Source: Clostridia bacterium (GTDB lineage: Bacteria; Bacillota; Clostridia; Oscillospirales; Acutalibacteraceae). Taken from it: DNA of 35,748 bases. The notes below the pieces were generated by a model. It searched no databases. It was not told the DNA's origin and was given only the letters and a program-made list of their open reading frames with translations. Both the position numbers and the translations under genes were made by a program. Shown one piece after another: positions 24,365-32,163 of this stretch. Each line of letters begins with the position of its first letter. The first letter of the stretch is position 1. The DNA lies in assembly GCA_017531385.1 (NCBI GenBank), contig JAFXLD010000003.1, forward strand, positions 1 through 35,748, written 5' to 3'.

Positions 24365-25690
24365 ATGAAAAAGTTAACAGCATTCCTTGTTATGGTGATA
24401 ATGCTGCTGTCTGTATGTTCGCTCAATGCTTTTGCATACGATAAAGAACTGCTCAGCAGTATTACCGCTAACTATGATTCTGCGCTTTCAATTGCCGGCA
24501 GAAGATCTTTTTACGGAAATTGTAACCTTGCTACTGCGTATCAGCTCAGAGCAATGGGTATTTACAAAGGCGGTCTTGACTATTCAGGTTCAGGCAACTT
24601 ATGGTACAATCATTTCAAAAATGAATCAAAGACCTCAGGTGGCTATAATGTTGTCACCATCAGTGGTGCTAACTGCCTTTACGATCTTGTTTCTCAATAC
24701 GGCAATGAAATTTACAATGTTGTGTACTGTCTCGGAACAGGAGGAACAAGCGGTTCGACACATGTTCTTTACATCAGAGCCATAATTGACGGCTATGTCT
24801 ATTTTGCAGATTCTTTCGGCATTACTTACGACAGAACTTATTATCCCGAAGGAACGGGAACTGTGCTTTCACTTGAAAGGTTCATGTCATCCTACAAAAA
24901 AATGAACGGCAATGCATACGGCTGTGTTTACTTTACAAACGGTAAAACAGAACATCTTGCAGGCTCAGTTGAAAATCCCGATGACTGGGAAAACAGCGAT
25001 ACCGTTTATATTCCCGGTAAATATATTGTCACTGCCTCAATGCTCAGAATCAGGGAAAAACCGAACACAACATCCGATTCACTCGATCTTATTCCAAACG
25101 GAGAAACTGTTCTGGTAACCGAAATCAAGGACAACTGGGGCAAAGTTGAATGGGGCGGAAAAACAGGCTGGATCTGTCTGACATATACACTCAGACTTTC
25201 CACTCCCCTTTCCGTAACTTCATTGTCAGCCGACAGACCTGCTGTTTTCTCTGATAACGCCATAACATGGACAGCACTTGCACAGGGTGGCACAAGCAGT
25301 AAATATTTCTACTCTTTCTATGTTTATAAAGACGATGTGAAAATTTATTCAGGCACATTCAGCACTGCAAATACAATTTCTTTCACACCGGATTCAAAGG
25401 GCACTTATAAAGCAAGTGTTACGGTTATGGATACCGGCAACAATACTGCTGAATTTATCGGTGAAGATGTCATCTGTGTAGGCGATGAAATTAATTTTGT
25501 CCGTGGTGACACAGATGGTGACGGTATTGTAACGGCAAAAGATGCAAGAATCGCACTGCGCGTTTCTGCAATGATGGAATACATAACAGGCAGAAATTTT
25601 GTGTGTGCAGACATTGACAAAAACGGAAAAGTTAATTCATCTGATGCCAGAAAAATTCTTCGCAAAGCATCACGTCTTGAAGATATTTAA
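24365..25690 (+). CDS. Secreted dockerin protein with papain-like peptidase and SH3 domains
   Basis: A 441-residue exported protein. Signal peptide about 1-24 (cleavage near AFA). Residues about 30-195 look like a papain-fold cysteine peptidase of the C39/CHAP type: Cys53 in YGNCNLAT, His133 in STHVLYIRAI and Asp149 in YFADSFG form a plausible triad. A bacterial SH3 domain (about 219-278, SMLRIREKPNT...GWICL) would bind peptidoglycan. One Ig-like repeat (about 282-372) is of the same type as those in the preceding protein. A type I dockerin (381-441) carries GDTDGDGIVTAKDARIAL and DIDKNGKVNSSDARKIL. It probably cuts wall peptides or proteins alongside the neighbouring muramidase-like protein. 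GGAG seven bases before the ATG at 24365 sets the start. A terminator follows. Confidence 0.8.
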   Translation: MKKLTAFLVMVIMLLSVCSLNAFAYDKELLSSITANYDSALSIAGRRSFYGNCNLATAYQLRAMGIYKGGLDYSGSGNLWYNHFKNESKTSGGYNVVTISGANCLYDLVSQYGNEIYNVVYCLGTGGTSGSTHVLYIRAIIDGYVYFADSFGITYDRTYYPEGTGTVLSLERFMSSYKKMNGNAYGCVYFTNGKTEHLAGSVENPDDWENSDTVYIPGKYIVTASMLRIREKPNTTSDSLDLIPNGETVLVTEIKDNWGKVEWGGKTGWICLTYTLRLSTPLSVTSLSADRPAVFSDNAITWTALAQGGTSSKYFYSFYVYKDDVKIYSGTFSTANTISFTPDSKGTYKASVTVMDTGNNTAEFIGEDVICVGDEINFVRGDTDGDGIVTAKDARIALRVSAMMEYITGRNFVCADIDKNGKVNSSDARKILRKASRLEDI

Positions 25691-25705
25691 ACAAATCTTA
25701 TATTT

Positions 25706-25737
25706 AAGTTCCTGCTTCTGTAGCGGGAACTTTTTTT
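25706..25737 (+). terminator. Terminator of the dockerin-protein operon
   Basis: AAGTTCC-T-GCT (25706-25716) pairs with AGC-G-GGAACTT (25722-25732), followed by a T-run. Confidence 0.85.
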
Positions 25738-25747
25738 GCGTTTTATC

Positions 25748-25776
25748 TTGACAAACGCAAACATTTGTTCTATACT
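25748..25776 (+). promoter_or_regulatory. Sigma-A promoter for the DUF6291-like gene
   Basis: TTGACA (25748-25753) and TATACT (25771-25776) with a 17-base spacer. The spacer contains the first of two identical operator-like repeats. Confidence 0.8.
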
Positions 25777-25798
25777 AAAATCACAAAACATTTGTTCT
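25759..25798. promoter_or_regulatory. Tandem LexA/phage-repressor-like operator repeats
   Basis: The 13-mer AAACATTTGTTCT occurs twice (25759-25771 and 25786-25798), 27 bases apart start to start. Each has an imperfect AACA-TT-TGTT dyad like Firmicutes SOS boxes or Cro/CI-type operators. One copy sits between -35 and -10, the other near the transcription start, positions typical of repression. Confidence 0.5.
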
Positions 25799-25812
25799 TA
25801 AGGAGTAAAAAA

Positions 25813-26118
25813 ATGAAAATAAAAAAATCGTTTATTTTATATCATGATTATTGGAACTGGTTCAGACTGCTGACCGATGATGAATTGGGCAAGCTGATAC
25901 GCGCAATTTTCCACTATGAGCGAGAAAAAACTGAACCGCAAAATCTGAATGAAAAAACCATGATAGCTTTTTACATGGTCAAAGACACTCTTGACCGTGA
26001 CAGAGCTAAATATGAAGCAGTTTGTAACAGAAACAAAGAAAATGCAAAACTCAGATGGCAGAAAATGAAGGAATGCGGAATTGAACTTCCACCTGAAACC
26101 ACCGAGCATCTGCTATAA
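25813..26118 (+). CDS. DUF6291-like orphan protein, possibly 3'-truncated
   Basis: A 101-residue protein starting MKIKKSFILYHDYWNWF and continuing with DELGKLIRAIFHYER and VKDTLDRDRAKYEAVCNRN-x-ENAKLRW. This pattern matches the DUF6291 group seen in Firmicutes genomes and phages, sometimes near replication genes; the function is unknown. Members often end in a low-complexity Asp/Asn tail. Here the frame stops at 26118, but another frame just downstream reads RNTDNDNEKEND (about 26162-26197), so the 3' end may have been shifted by an indel. The ATG at 25813 follows AAGGAG by 8 bases. No other phage gene is nearby, so it may be a remnant or an independent cargo gene. Expression probably responds to the operator repeats in its promoter. 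Confidence 0.55.
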   Translation: MKIKKSFILYHDYWNWFRLLTDDELGKLIRAIFHYEREKTEPQNLNEKTMIAFYMVKDTLDRDRAKYEAVCNRNKENAKLRWQKMKECGIELPPETTEHLL

Positions 26119-26129
26119 TCAAAAAAATG

Positions 26130-26155
26130 CCGTCGTATGCCAACGCATGCGACGG
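26130..26155. other. Strong stem-loop after the DUF6291-like gene
   Basis: CCGTCGTATGC (26130-26140) pairs with GCATGCGACGG (26145-26155), 11 bp with one G-T pair and a CAAC loop. Only a short T-run follows on the plus strand, while a longer one follows on the minus strand, so it may be a weak terminator or an RNA-protecting hairpin. Confidence 0.5.
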
Positions 26156-26312
26156 TTTACCAGAAATACCGATAATGATAATGAAAAAGAAAATGATATG
26201 ATAAAGATAACGTTACTGAAATTGAAAATGGCGTTCCGATATTCAAAACTTTGTTCAAAACATGTCAAAAAGATGTTCAAAAGTCAATCAACATAGTTTA
26301 ATCAAGCATAAA

Positions 26313-26338
26313 AAACTCCCGAAGATAACTCCGGGAGT
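26313..26338 (-). terminator. Terminator of the zinc-ribbon membrane protein gene
   Basis: A stem of ACTCCCG (26315-26321) with CGGGAGT (26332-26338), followed on the minus strand by TTTTTTA. It lies 13 bases past the stop codon at 26352. Confidence 0.75.
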
Positions 26339-26351
26339 GACGTATAACATT

Positions 26352-27152
26352 TTAAGCTTCTGCTTCTGCTTTTTCAGCCTCTTCTTTTTCTTCAAGAGCT
26401 TTGCGTTCATCATATGAAAGAAGATACTTGGACATATCTTTGTACTTAACCTGAATGTTCATCTTCTTGTAAACAACATTAATCACGATCTGAAGAACAA
26501 ATCCGAGTACTATGCAGATGGGACCTAAAACATTGAATGTACCGCTGAAAACATCAGGAACAGCTGCTGAAACCATTGACAGCCACATTGCAAGACCGAC
26601 TGATGCAATCACAGTGAAAACAATACCTACGGCTGCAGTTGTTATATTTCGCTTGATACCTTTTTTTCCGCATGAGAAGAAAAGATTTACAATATTTACG
26701 ACCGTTGCAAGTGCCATCAATACAAAACCGAGAAGCGCAACAAGATAGAAAATGTAAGCTGTACCTACCATTTCAGAGCCTACAATAGAAAGCATATAAT
26801 CAAAATCCAGAGCCATGAAAACTTTGTTGATTATTGCTATAATATTAATGGTTGTTGTTTCCTGGAAAAAGGGCAGATTAACAACAACTTTACCCATGGG
26901 AGCAAGTGTTGCAACAAGAGGAAGAATACTGAAAATAAGTCTTACGATTGCAACGGGATGACCGATTGTTGCCGCTTTGAGTCTGTCCATCATAGGCTGA
27001 CTTGCAGCATGCTCAAACTCCGCTCTGTCTGCTTCTTCCTTAAGAGATTCTTCCATTCCGTAATAAACCAGATTGATTCCGCACACGGGACATTCCGGTT
27101 TTATGTCTATCATTGACAGCTTATAGCCGCATTTGGGACAAAATGATGCCAT
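26352..27152 (-). CDS. Zinc-ribbon multi-pass membrane protein
   Basis: A 266-residue protein of unknown function. An N-terminal zinc ribbon (Cys5, Cys8, Cys21, Cys24; CPKCG...CPVCG) is followed by a charged linker and about four hydrophobic segments (near 66-86, 130-158, 170-196 and 206-228). The C-terminus is a Glu/Lys/Ala-rich charged tail. The fold is a common clostridial arrangement in which the ribbon stays in the cytoplasm. The ATG at 27152 is preferred because GGGTGAT lies eight bases before it and it puts the ribbon at the very N-terminus; ATG 27167 has no good site. It has its own promoter in the short gap after the nine-gene run upstream. Confidence 0.7.
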   Translation of the reverse strand: MASFCPKCGYKLSMIDIKPECPVCGINLVYYGMEESLKEEADRAEFEHAASQPMMDRLKAATIGHPVAIVRLIFSILPLVATLAPMGKVVVNLPFFQETTTINIIAIINKVFMALDFDYMLSIVGSEMVGTAYIFYLVALLGFVLMALATVVNIVNLFFSCGKKGIKRNITTAAVGIVFTVIASVGLAMWLSMVSAAVPDVFSGTFNVLGPICIVLGFVLQIVINVVYKKMNIQVKYKDMSKYLLSYDERKALEEKEEAEKAEAEA

Positions 27153-27185
27153 AAAATTATCACCCATTCTTCTATAGTACTTGTA

Positions 27186-27214
27186 ATTTTAACATATCTT
27201 TATCAAAATAACAA
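27186..27214 (-). promoter_or_regulatory. Promoter for the zinc-ribbon membrane protein gene
   Basis: Minus-strand TTGTTA (27209-27214) and TAAAAT (27186-27191) with a 17-base spacer, in the 104-base gap between two minus-strand genes. No terminator is visible for the upstream operon here, so read-through is also possible. Confidence 0.5.
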
Positions 27215-27256
27215 GATGTTTTTGTATATTTTATGGATTTTTTTAATTTTTTTATT

Positions 27257-28075
27257 TTATAACAATGATTTATTGATATCAAGGTTATATTCGTCGCAGA
27301 CATCAATGATTTCCTGAGCTGTGGGACGGATCTTTTTTCCGCCCATGGAGATAACCTTGACAAGAATCTCTGCCGCTTTTTCAACAGTTTCAATTATACC
27401 GAAAACAGATTTGAAATCTTCACCTGAGCTGAAAATACCGTGCATTGACCATACAACAACGTCGTATTCTTTGAATTTTTCTGCTGTTGCTTTTGCAATG
27501 TCGATACTGCCGGTAAGCATAAGAGGAAGAATACCGATTCCTCTCGGGAACACAACTGCACATTCGGGCATCATATCCCAGATTTCTCTTGTGAAGTCCT
27601 TGTCATTCTGAGGAAGCACAAATGTAAGTGCAATTGTATTGACAGGATGCACGTGCATCACAAGTCTGTGTCTGCCGTCAGTAATATCCTTTTTAACGCT
27701 GTGATTAAGAAGATGTGTGGGGAATTCACTTGTGGGTCTGCCGCCTGATGCAAGGCCCCATACGATTCTGTAGTTTTCACCGTTTTCATCAATCTGAGCA
27801 ATGCAAACACAGTTTTCGGGGTCAGCTTTAGTATAACGGAAATACTTTCCGCTGCCTGTTACAAGGAAATATTCATTTGCGAGATTCGGCACGGAAACAC
27901 CGATAGTTATCCAGGGTTTGTCAAATAAAAAATCGGACTTTATCGCCTCGATATCTTCATCACTTATACGGTAGGACATATTGCCGCCGTTGCGTTCATT
28001 CCAACCCAGCGAACAGCAAAGATCCACCATATCTATAAATTCATTAAAAAATGAAGCATTCAATACTTTTGACAT
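27257..28075 (-). CDS. Second rhamnulose-1-phosphate aldolase-like protein
   Basis: A 272-residue class II aldolase paralogous to the protein encoded at 8012-8827 and clearly diverged from it. Active-site elements are kept: NERNGGNMS (26-34), TGSGKYFR (73-80), Glu117 in SEFPTH, zinc ligands His141 and His143 (MHVHPV) and His212 in SMHGIF. Substrate preference may differ: residues 40-65 differ in length and sequence from the first copy, and the C-terminus is distinct. The gene lies 15 bases after the transketolase C-terminal subunit, which suggests a role linked to pentose or ketose-phosphate metabolism rather than a spare RhaD. A GGTGAT ribosome site precedes the ATG. Confidence 0.85.
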   Translation of the reverse strand: MSKVLNASFFNEFIDMVDLCCSLGWNERNGGNMSYRISDEDIEAIKSDFLFDKPWITIGVSVPNLANEYFLVTGSGKYFRYTKADPENCVCIAQIDENGENYRIVWGLASGGRPTSEFPTHLLNHSVKKDITDGRHRLVMHVHPVNTIALTFVLPQNDKDFTREIWDMMPECAVVFPRGIGILPLMLTGSIDIAKATAEKFKEYDVVVWSMHGIFSSGEDFKSVFGIIETVEKAAEILVKVISMGGKKIRPTAQEIIDVCDEYNLDINKSLL

Positions 28076-28090
28076 AAGATCACCATAAAA

Positions 28091-29038
28091 TTATTTTTTA
28101 AGTTCAATTGCTGCTTTTGCCTTAGCACAGATATTTTCTGCATTAAGACCGAAGATTTCAAGAAGCTCAAGTGCAGGACCTGACTTACCGAATGTATCTT
28201 CAACACCGACTCTGAGTACAGGTACGGGAGTTGTTTCTGCAACAACAGCTGCAACAGCTTCGCCGAGACCACCGATAACATTGTGTTCCTCAGCAGTTAC
28301 AATTGCTCCTGTTTTCTTTGCTGCATCAATTATAATGTCTCTGTCGATGGGCTTGATTGTAGCCATGTTGATTACGGCTGCGTCGATACCCTCAGCTGCG
28401 AGCTTTTCAGCAGCCTGAAGTGCTCTTTCAACCATAAGACCTGTTGCAATGATTGTAACATCCTTGCCATCCTTGAGATAAACACCCTTGCCGATTTCAA
28501 ATTTGTAGTTTTCATCAAAAATTCTGGGCACAGCAAGTCTGCCGAATCGCATATAAACGGGGCCGTCCATCTCTGCTGCCGCCATAACAGCAAGTCTTGC
28601 TTCGATATCGTCTGCAGGATTGATGATTGTCATGCCGGGGATTGTTCTCATAAGAGCGATATCTTCACAGCACTGATGGCTTGCACCGTCCTCACCAACA
28701 GAGATGCCTGCGTGAGTTGCGCCGATTTTAACATTAAGATGAGGATAACCGATTGTATTTCTTACCTGTTCAAAAGCTCTGCCTGCAGCAAACATTGCGA
28801 AGCTTGATGCAAAAACAGTATAGCCTGCCGTTGCCATACCGGCAGCAACACCCATCATATTACCTTCTGCGATACCGCAGTCAATAAATCTGTCGGGGAA
28901 TTCCTTTTTGAACATACCTGTTTTTGTAGCTGCTGCAAGGTCAGCATCAAAAACGATAACTTTATCATTTTTCTGTCCGAGTTCAACGAGAGCCTTACCG
29001 TAGGCATCTCTTGTTGCTGTTTTTATTACGTCTGCCAT
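28091..29038 (-). CDS. Transketolase, C-terminal subunit
   Basis: Pyrimidine-binding plus C-terminal domains of a split transketolase. The 315-residue product carries the catalytic glutamate that activates thiamine diphosphate (Glu58 in DCGIAEGNM), the SFAMFAAGRAFEQVRNTI region, GASHQCCEDIALMRTIPGM and the C-terminal Rossmann-like domain (about 190-315). It pairs with the N-terminal subunit encoded directly upstream. TAATG overlaps the upstream stop; two ATG codons are in tandem, and the second (29038) is 6 bases from GGAGGG whereas the first (29041) is only 3, so the second is preferred. Related 1-deoxyxylulose-5-phosphate synthase is a single chain, which makes that alternative unlikely. 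Confidence 0.92.
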   Translation of the reverse strand: MADVIKTATRDAYGKALVELGQKNDKVIVFDADLAAATKTGMFKKEFPDRFIDCGIAEGNMMGVAAGMATAGYTVFASSFAMFAAGRAFEQVRNTIGYPHLNVKIGATHAGISVGEDGASHQCCEDIALMRTIPGMTIINPADDIEARLAVMAAAEMDGPVYMRFGRLAVPRIFDENYKFEIGKGVYLKDGKDVTIIATGLMVERALQAAEKLAAEGIDAAVINMATIKPIDRDIIIDAAKKTGAIVTAEEHNVIGGLGEAVAAVVAETTPVPVLRVGVEDTFGKSGPALELLEIFGLNAENICAKAKAAIELKK

Positions 29039-29040
29039 CA

Positions 29041-29883
29041 TTAGCCCTCCAATTCTGCCTGTACGGCATTAAGTTCAGCCATTGCAATTTCATACTGCTC
29101 TGCATTGGGTGCTGCACCGTGCCATGAAACCTGATTTTCCATAAAAGAAACGCCCTTGCCCTTTGTTGTCTTCATGACAATTGCTGTGGGCTTGCCCTTG
29201 CATTCCTTTGCAGCAGCAAATGCATCTGCAATTTCTTCAAATGAATGACCGTCAATATTAATTACGTTCCAGCCGAATGCTGCAAATTTTTCATCAATGG
29301 GATAGGGTGAATTGACCTGTTCAACAGTACCGTCAATCTGAAGATTGTTGTTGTCAACGATTGCAACGAAGTTATCAAGCTTCTTTGCTGCTGCGAACAT
29401 TGCTGCTTCCCATACCTGACCTTCCTGAATTTCGCCGTCACCGAGAATTGCATAAACTCTGAAAGCATCGCCTGAGAACTTTGAACCCAGAGCCATACCT
29501 GCAGCTGCTGAAATTCCCTGACCGAGTGAACCTGTGCTCATGTCAACGCCGGGGATATATGTCATGTTGGGATGTCCCTGAAGATATGAACTGCTCTTTC
29601 TGAGAGTTTTAAGGTCCTCCACAGGGAAGAAACCTGCATTTGCAAGCGTTGCGTAAAGAGCAGGTGCTGCATGACCTTTTGAAAGAACAAGTCTGTCTCT
29701 GTTTTCTGCTTTGGGAGCAGAAGCATCAACTTGCAGTTCGCATCTGTAAAGATACGCAAGTACATCTGCGATTGAAAGTGAACCGCCGGGATGACCTGAT
29801 TTTGCATTGAATGTTCCCTCGATAATGCCCTTACGGATTTTTACTGCATCGAGAAGAAGCTGTTTTTTAACATTAGCGTCCAT
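29041..29883 (-). CDS. Transketolase, N-terminal subunit
   Basis: Thiamine-diphosphate-binding half of the split transketolase that moves two-carbon units between sugar phosphates. The 280-residue product has SGHPGGSLS (His31), SKGHAAPALY (His71) and the ThDP motif GDGEIQEGQVWEA (148-160) ending in VDNNN (176-180). The ATG at 29883 follows AGGAGTGA; the in-frame ATG at 29907 lacks a site. It sits 27 bases after the metallophosphoesterase gene with no terminator between, so it appears joined to the division-gene operon upstream. Split transketolases are common in Clostridia and often lie with pentose-use genes. Confidence 0.93.
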   Translation of the reverse strand: MDANVKKQLLLDAVKIRKGIIEGTFNAKSGHPGGSLSIADVLAYLYRCELQVDASAPKAENRDRLVLSKGHAAPALYATLANAGFFPVEDLKTLRKSSSYLQGHPNMTYIPGVDMSTGSLGQGISAAAGMALGSKFSGDAFRVYAILGDGEIQEGQVWEAAMFAAAKKLDNFVAIVDNNNLQIDGTVEQVNSPYPIDEKFAAFGWNVINIDGHSFEEIADAFAAAKECKGKPTAIVMKTTKGKGVSFMENQVSWHGAAPNAEQYEIAMAELNAVQAELEG

Positions 29884-29910
29884 ATTATCACTCCTATGAT
29901 AATGCATTTT

Positions 29911-30756
29911 TTAGTTTATTGTAATTTTTAAAATTTCAACTCTGTTGAAAAGTCTGGGAACGAGATAGTACCCCTCAAGACCTGCCGAAAGGAACATTTT
30001 TGTTCCGCAGACATCGTATTCGCCCTTATCATATTCGGGCAAAAAGCCCTGTTCAGGTGCATAAACACCGCCGATAAACGGAATCTGCCATATTCCGCCG
30101 TGGTCATGACCGCAGAAAACAGCATCAAAGTTCCATTCATCATCTGTATATATAAATGTATTCGGTCTGTGCATCATAAGAAGGCTCAGACTGTCTGTTT
30201 TTTCAAATTCTTTAAGATATTCATAAACAGGTGAAGAGTGCCAAAGGTCACCGTAATCCTCAAGATAAACACTGTGATCAAAAATTCCGCCCAGCCTTAT
30301 CTTCTGACCTTTGATTTCGATATCTGCAATGTCACCGTCAAGCACCGTAACGCCTGCACTTTCGGCATATTTCCTGTAGCTTTCACCTGTATGCACATCA
30401 AAACGCATATCGTGATTGCCGGGCACCATATAAACAGGTGCAATTTCACAAAGAGCTTCAAGAGTTATAACAACTCTGTCCTTGTTTGTTTTTTCGCCAT
30501 GATAATCGAAAAAATCACCGGCAAGCAGAATAATATCAGGGGTTGTTTTCCTGACAGCATCAACCAGACAGCAATTATCTTTGCCGAATACGGAAAAATG
30601 CAGATCTGACAGCACCGTTGCAGTTATCGGACAGGTAAGTTTGCCTGTATCAAGATTATATTCTGTTGTTTTGATTGAAAGCTCTGAATATGCTGCAGCA
30701 GACAACGCAAACACACCTGCAGCACCTATCAATCCAAAAAGTTGTTTCATTTTCAT
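29911..30756 (-). CDS. Membrane-anchored calcineurin-like metallophosphoesterase
   Basis: A 281-residue protein with an N-terminal hydrophobic helix (about 5-24), likely an uncleaved anchor placing the enzyme outside the membrane. Metallophosphoesterase motifs: LSDLHF (Asp51, His53), GDFFD (Asp81), GNHD (Asn114, His115) and GHDHGG near residue 206. The overall pattern resembles YkuE-type phosphodiesterases, which act on phospholipids or other phosphodiesters; the substrate is not known. The start is taken as ATG 30756 because it overlaps the rluD stop codon as ATGA, the usual coupled arrangement; ATG 30768 is an alternative. Confidence 0.85.
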   Translation of the reverse strand: MKMKQLFGLIGAAGVFALSAAAYSELSIKTTEYNLDTGKLTCPITATVLSDLHFSVFGKDNCCLVDAVRKTTPDIILLAGDFFDYHGEKTNKDRVVITLEALCEIAPVYMVPGNHDMRFDVHTGESYRKYAESAGVTVLDGDIADIEIKGQKIRLGGIFDHSVYLEDYGDLWHSSPVYEYLKEFEKTDSLSLLMMHRPNTFIYTDDEWNFDAVFCGHDHGGIWQIPFIGGVYAPEQGFLPEYDKGEYDVCGTKMFLSAGLEGYYLVPRLFNRVEILKITIN

Positions 30757-31661
30757 AATTTTCTGCATTTATTCAAAAATGATGTAAAATATTCGGGCAG
30801 TTCAGATGTGAATTCAAGATACTCCCCTGTTACGGGATGCACAAAACCGATCACTCTTGCATGAAGACACTGTCCCATAAGACCGTGAGTGTGTTTTGCA
30901 TCGCCGTAAACAGTATCGCCTGCAACGGGATGACCCATTGATGCAGCATGAACTCTTATCTGATGTGTTCTGCCTGTTTCAAGTATAAATTTGCAGTGAC
31001 AAAAGCCGCCAAATCTTTCGATCACTTCATAATGTGTTACTGCATTTCTCGGGTTCAGACCGTTTATTGCCTGTTTTTTTCTGTCATGGGGACTTCTGCC
31101 GAGAGGTCTGTCGATAGTGCCCTTTTCCTCTTTAAAATTCCCCACCACAACAGCTTCGTATTCTCTTCTGAAGCTGTGCTTCTGAATCTGTTCTGCAAGC
31201 GAAATATGAGCTTTATCATTTTTTGCAACTATAAGAAGGCCGCTTGTGTCCTTATCAATTCTGTGAACAATACCCGGTCTTATCACACCGTTAATGCCCG
31301 ATAAACTGTCACCACAGTGATACATCAGCGCATTGACAAGAGTGCCTGTGTAATTTCCCGGTGCGGGATGAACAACCATATCCTTCGGCTTGTTGACAAC
31401 AAGCAGGTCATCGTCTTCGTAAACTATATCGAGAGGAATATTTTCTGCAACAACATCAAGCTCCTTCGGTTCGGGAACTTCGGCTGTGACAATATCGCCC
31501 ACCTTGAGTTTTACACTTTTTGATGCCTTTTTTCCGTTGACGGTAACACCGCCGTCCTCGATAAGCTGTGATGCAGCAGACCTTGAAAGCGAAGAATTAT
31601 CGGAAAGGAATTTATCGAGTCTTATTCCCGATTCACTGACGGCAAATTCAAGAATTTCCAT
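30753..31661 (-). CDS. rluD: RluD-family 23S rRNA pseudouridine synthase
   Basis: Isomerises uridines in 23S rRNA. The 302-residue product has an N-terminal S4 RNA-binding domain (about 13-60) and the RluA/RluD catalytic domain with Asp136 in HRIDKDTSGLL, plus RTHQIRVH and HPVAGDTVYG. In Firmicutes this family member next to lspA is the RluD/YlyB type; the target positions cannot be read from sequence. It begins inside the end of lspA (14-base overlap) after an AGGAG site and overlaps the following gene by 4 bases. Confidence 0.92.
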   Translation of the reverse strand: MEILEFAVSESGIRLDKFLSDNSSLSRSAASQLIEDGGVTVNGKKASKSVKLKVGDIVTAEVPEPKELDVVAENIPLDIVYEDDDLLVVNKPKDMVVHPAPGNYTGTLVNALMYHCGDSLSGINGVIRPGIVHRIDKDTSGLLIVAKNDKAHISLAEQIQKHSFRREYEAVVVGNFKEEKGTIDRPLGRSPHDRKKQAINGLNPRNAVTHYEVIERFGGFCHCKFILETGRTHQIRVHAASMGHPVAGDTVYGDAKHTHGLMGQCLHARVIGFVHPVTGEYLEFTSELPEYFTSFLNKCRKL

Positions 31662-32163
31662 CTGCTTTCTCCTTTTTCTTCTGCTTTTCTTCCCTGATTA
31701 TATCATATATCAGATATCCGCAGATCACAAAACAACCCACAACCACAAGTATATCAGCAAAATTGAAAATCGGGAAATCAATAAACAGTGTTTTTATATA
31801 GTCTACAACATACCCCTGTGCAAAGCGGTCTATAAGATTACCTGCACCGCCTGCAAGAATCAGAACGGCACAAGTATTGAGTATTTTTCCCTCTATTTTG
31901 CCCAGAAACAGGAAAATAACTCCGCCCAGAAGCAAAATAAGTGTTATAACGGACAGGAGCATTGTTGAATCTGAAAAAGCACTGAACGCAGCTCCTGTAT
32001 TTTCCGCATAGGAAAGCCCTATGAAATTTTTAATAAGAACAATATCTTCTTTACCCATCAGATGTGTTACGGCAAGCTTTTTGAACAACTGGTCGACAAG
32101 AGCCAGTAACGCTGCCGATATGATCTGAACGGAAAAGACTATGTATCTCTTACTTTTTATCAT
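31648..32163 (-). CDS. lspA: Signal peptidase II (lipoprotein signal peptidase)
   Basis: Cleaves lipoprotein signal peptides in the membrane after lipidation. The 171-residue product has four hydrophobic helices and the family's motifs: NTGAAFS, GGAGNLIDR with catalytic Asp112, VVDYI, and FNFAD with catalytic Asp137. The Lys/Glu-rich C-terminus (EEKQKKKEKADGNS) is longer than usual and contains the ribosome site of rluD. Its start overlaps the divIVA stop by 4 bases (ATGA), so translation is coupled. Confidence 0.95.
   Translation of the reverse strand: MIKSKRYIVFSVQIISAALLALVDQLFKKLAVTHLMGKEDIVLIKNFIGLSYAENTGAAFSAFSDSTMLLSVITLILLLGGVIFLFLGKIEGKILNTCAVLILAGGAGNLIDRFAQGYVVDYIKTLFIDFPIFNFADILVVVGCFVICGYLIYDIIREEKQKKKEKADGNS

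Noticed and set aside
26081-26296. Plus-strand 71-codon frame overlapping the end of the DUF6291-like gene
   Set aside because: No ribosome site and an unnatural composition at both ends. Only its middle part (RNTDNDNEKEND) resembles a real protein tail, reported instead as a possible frameshift.
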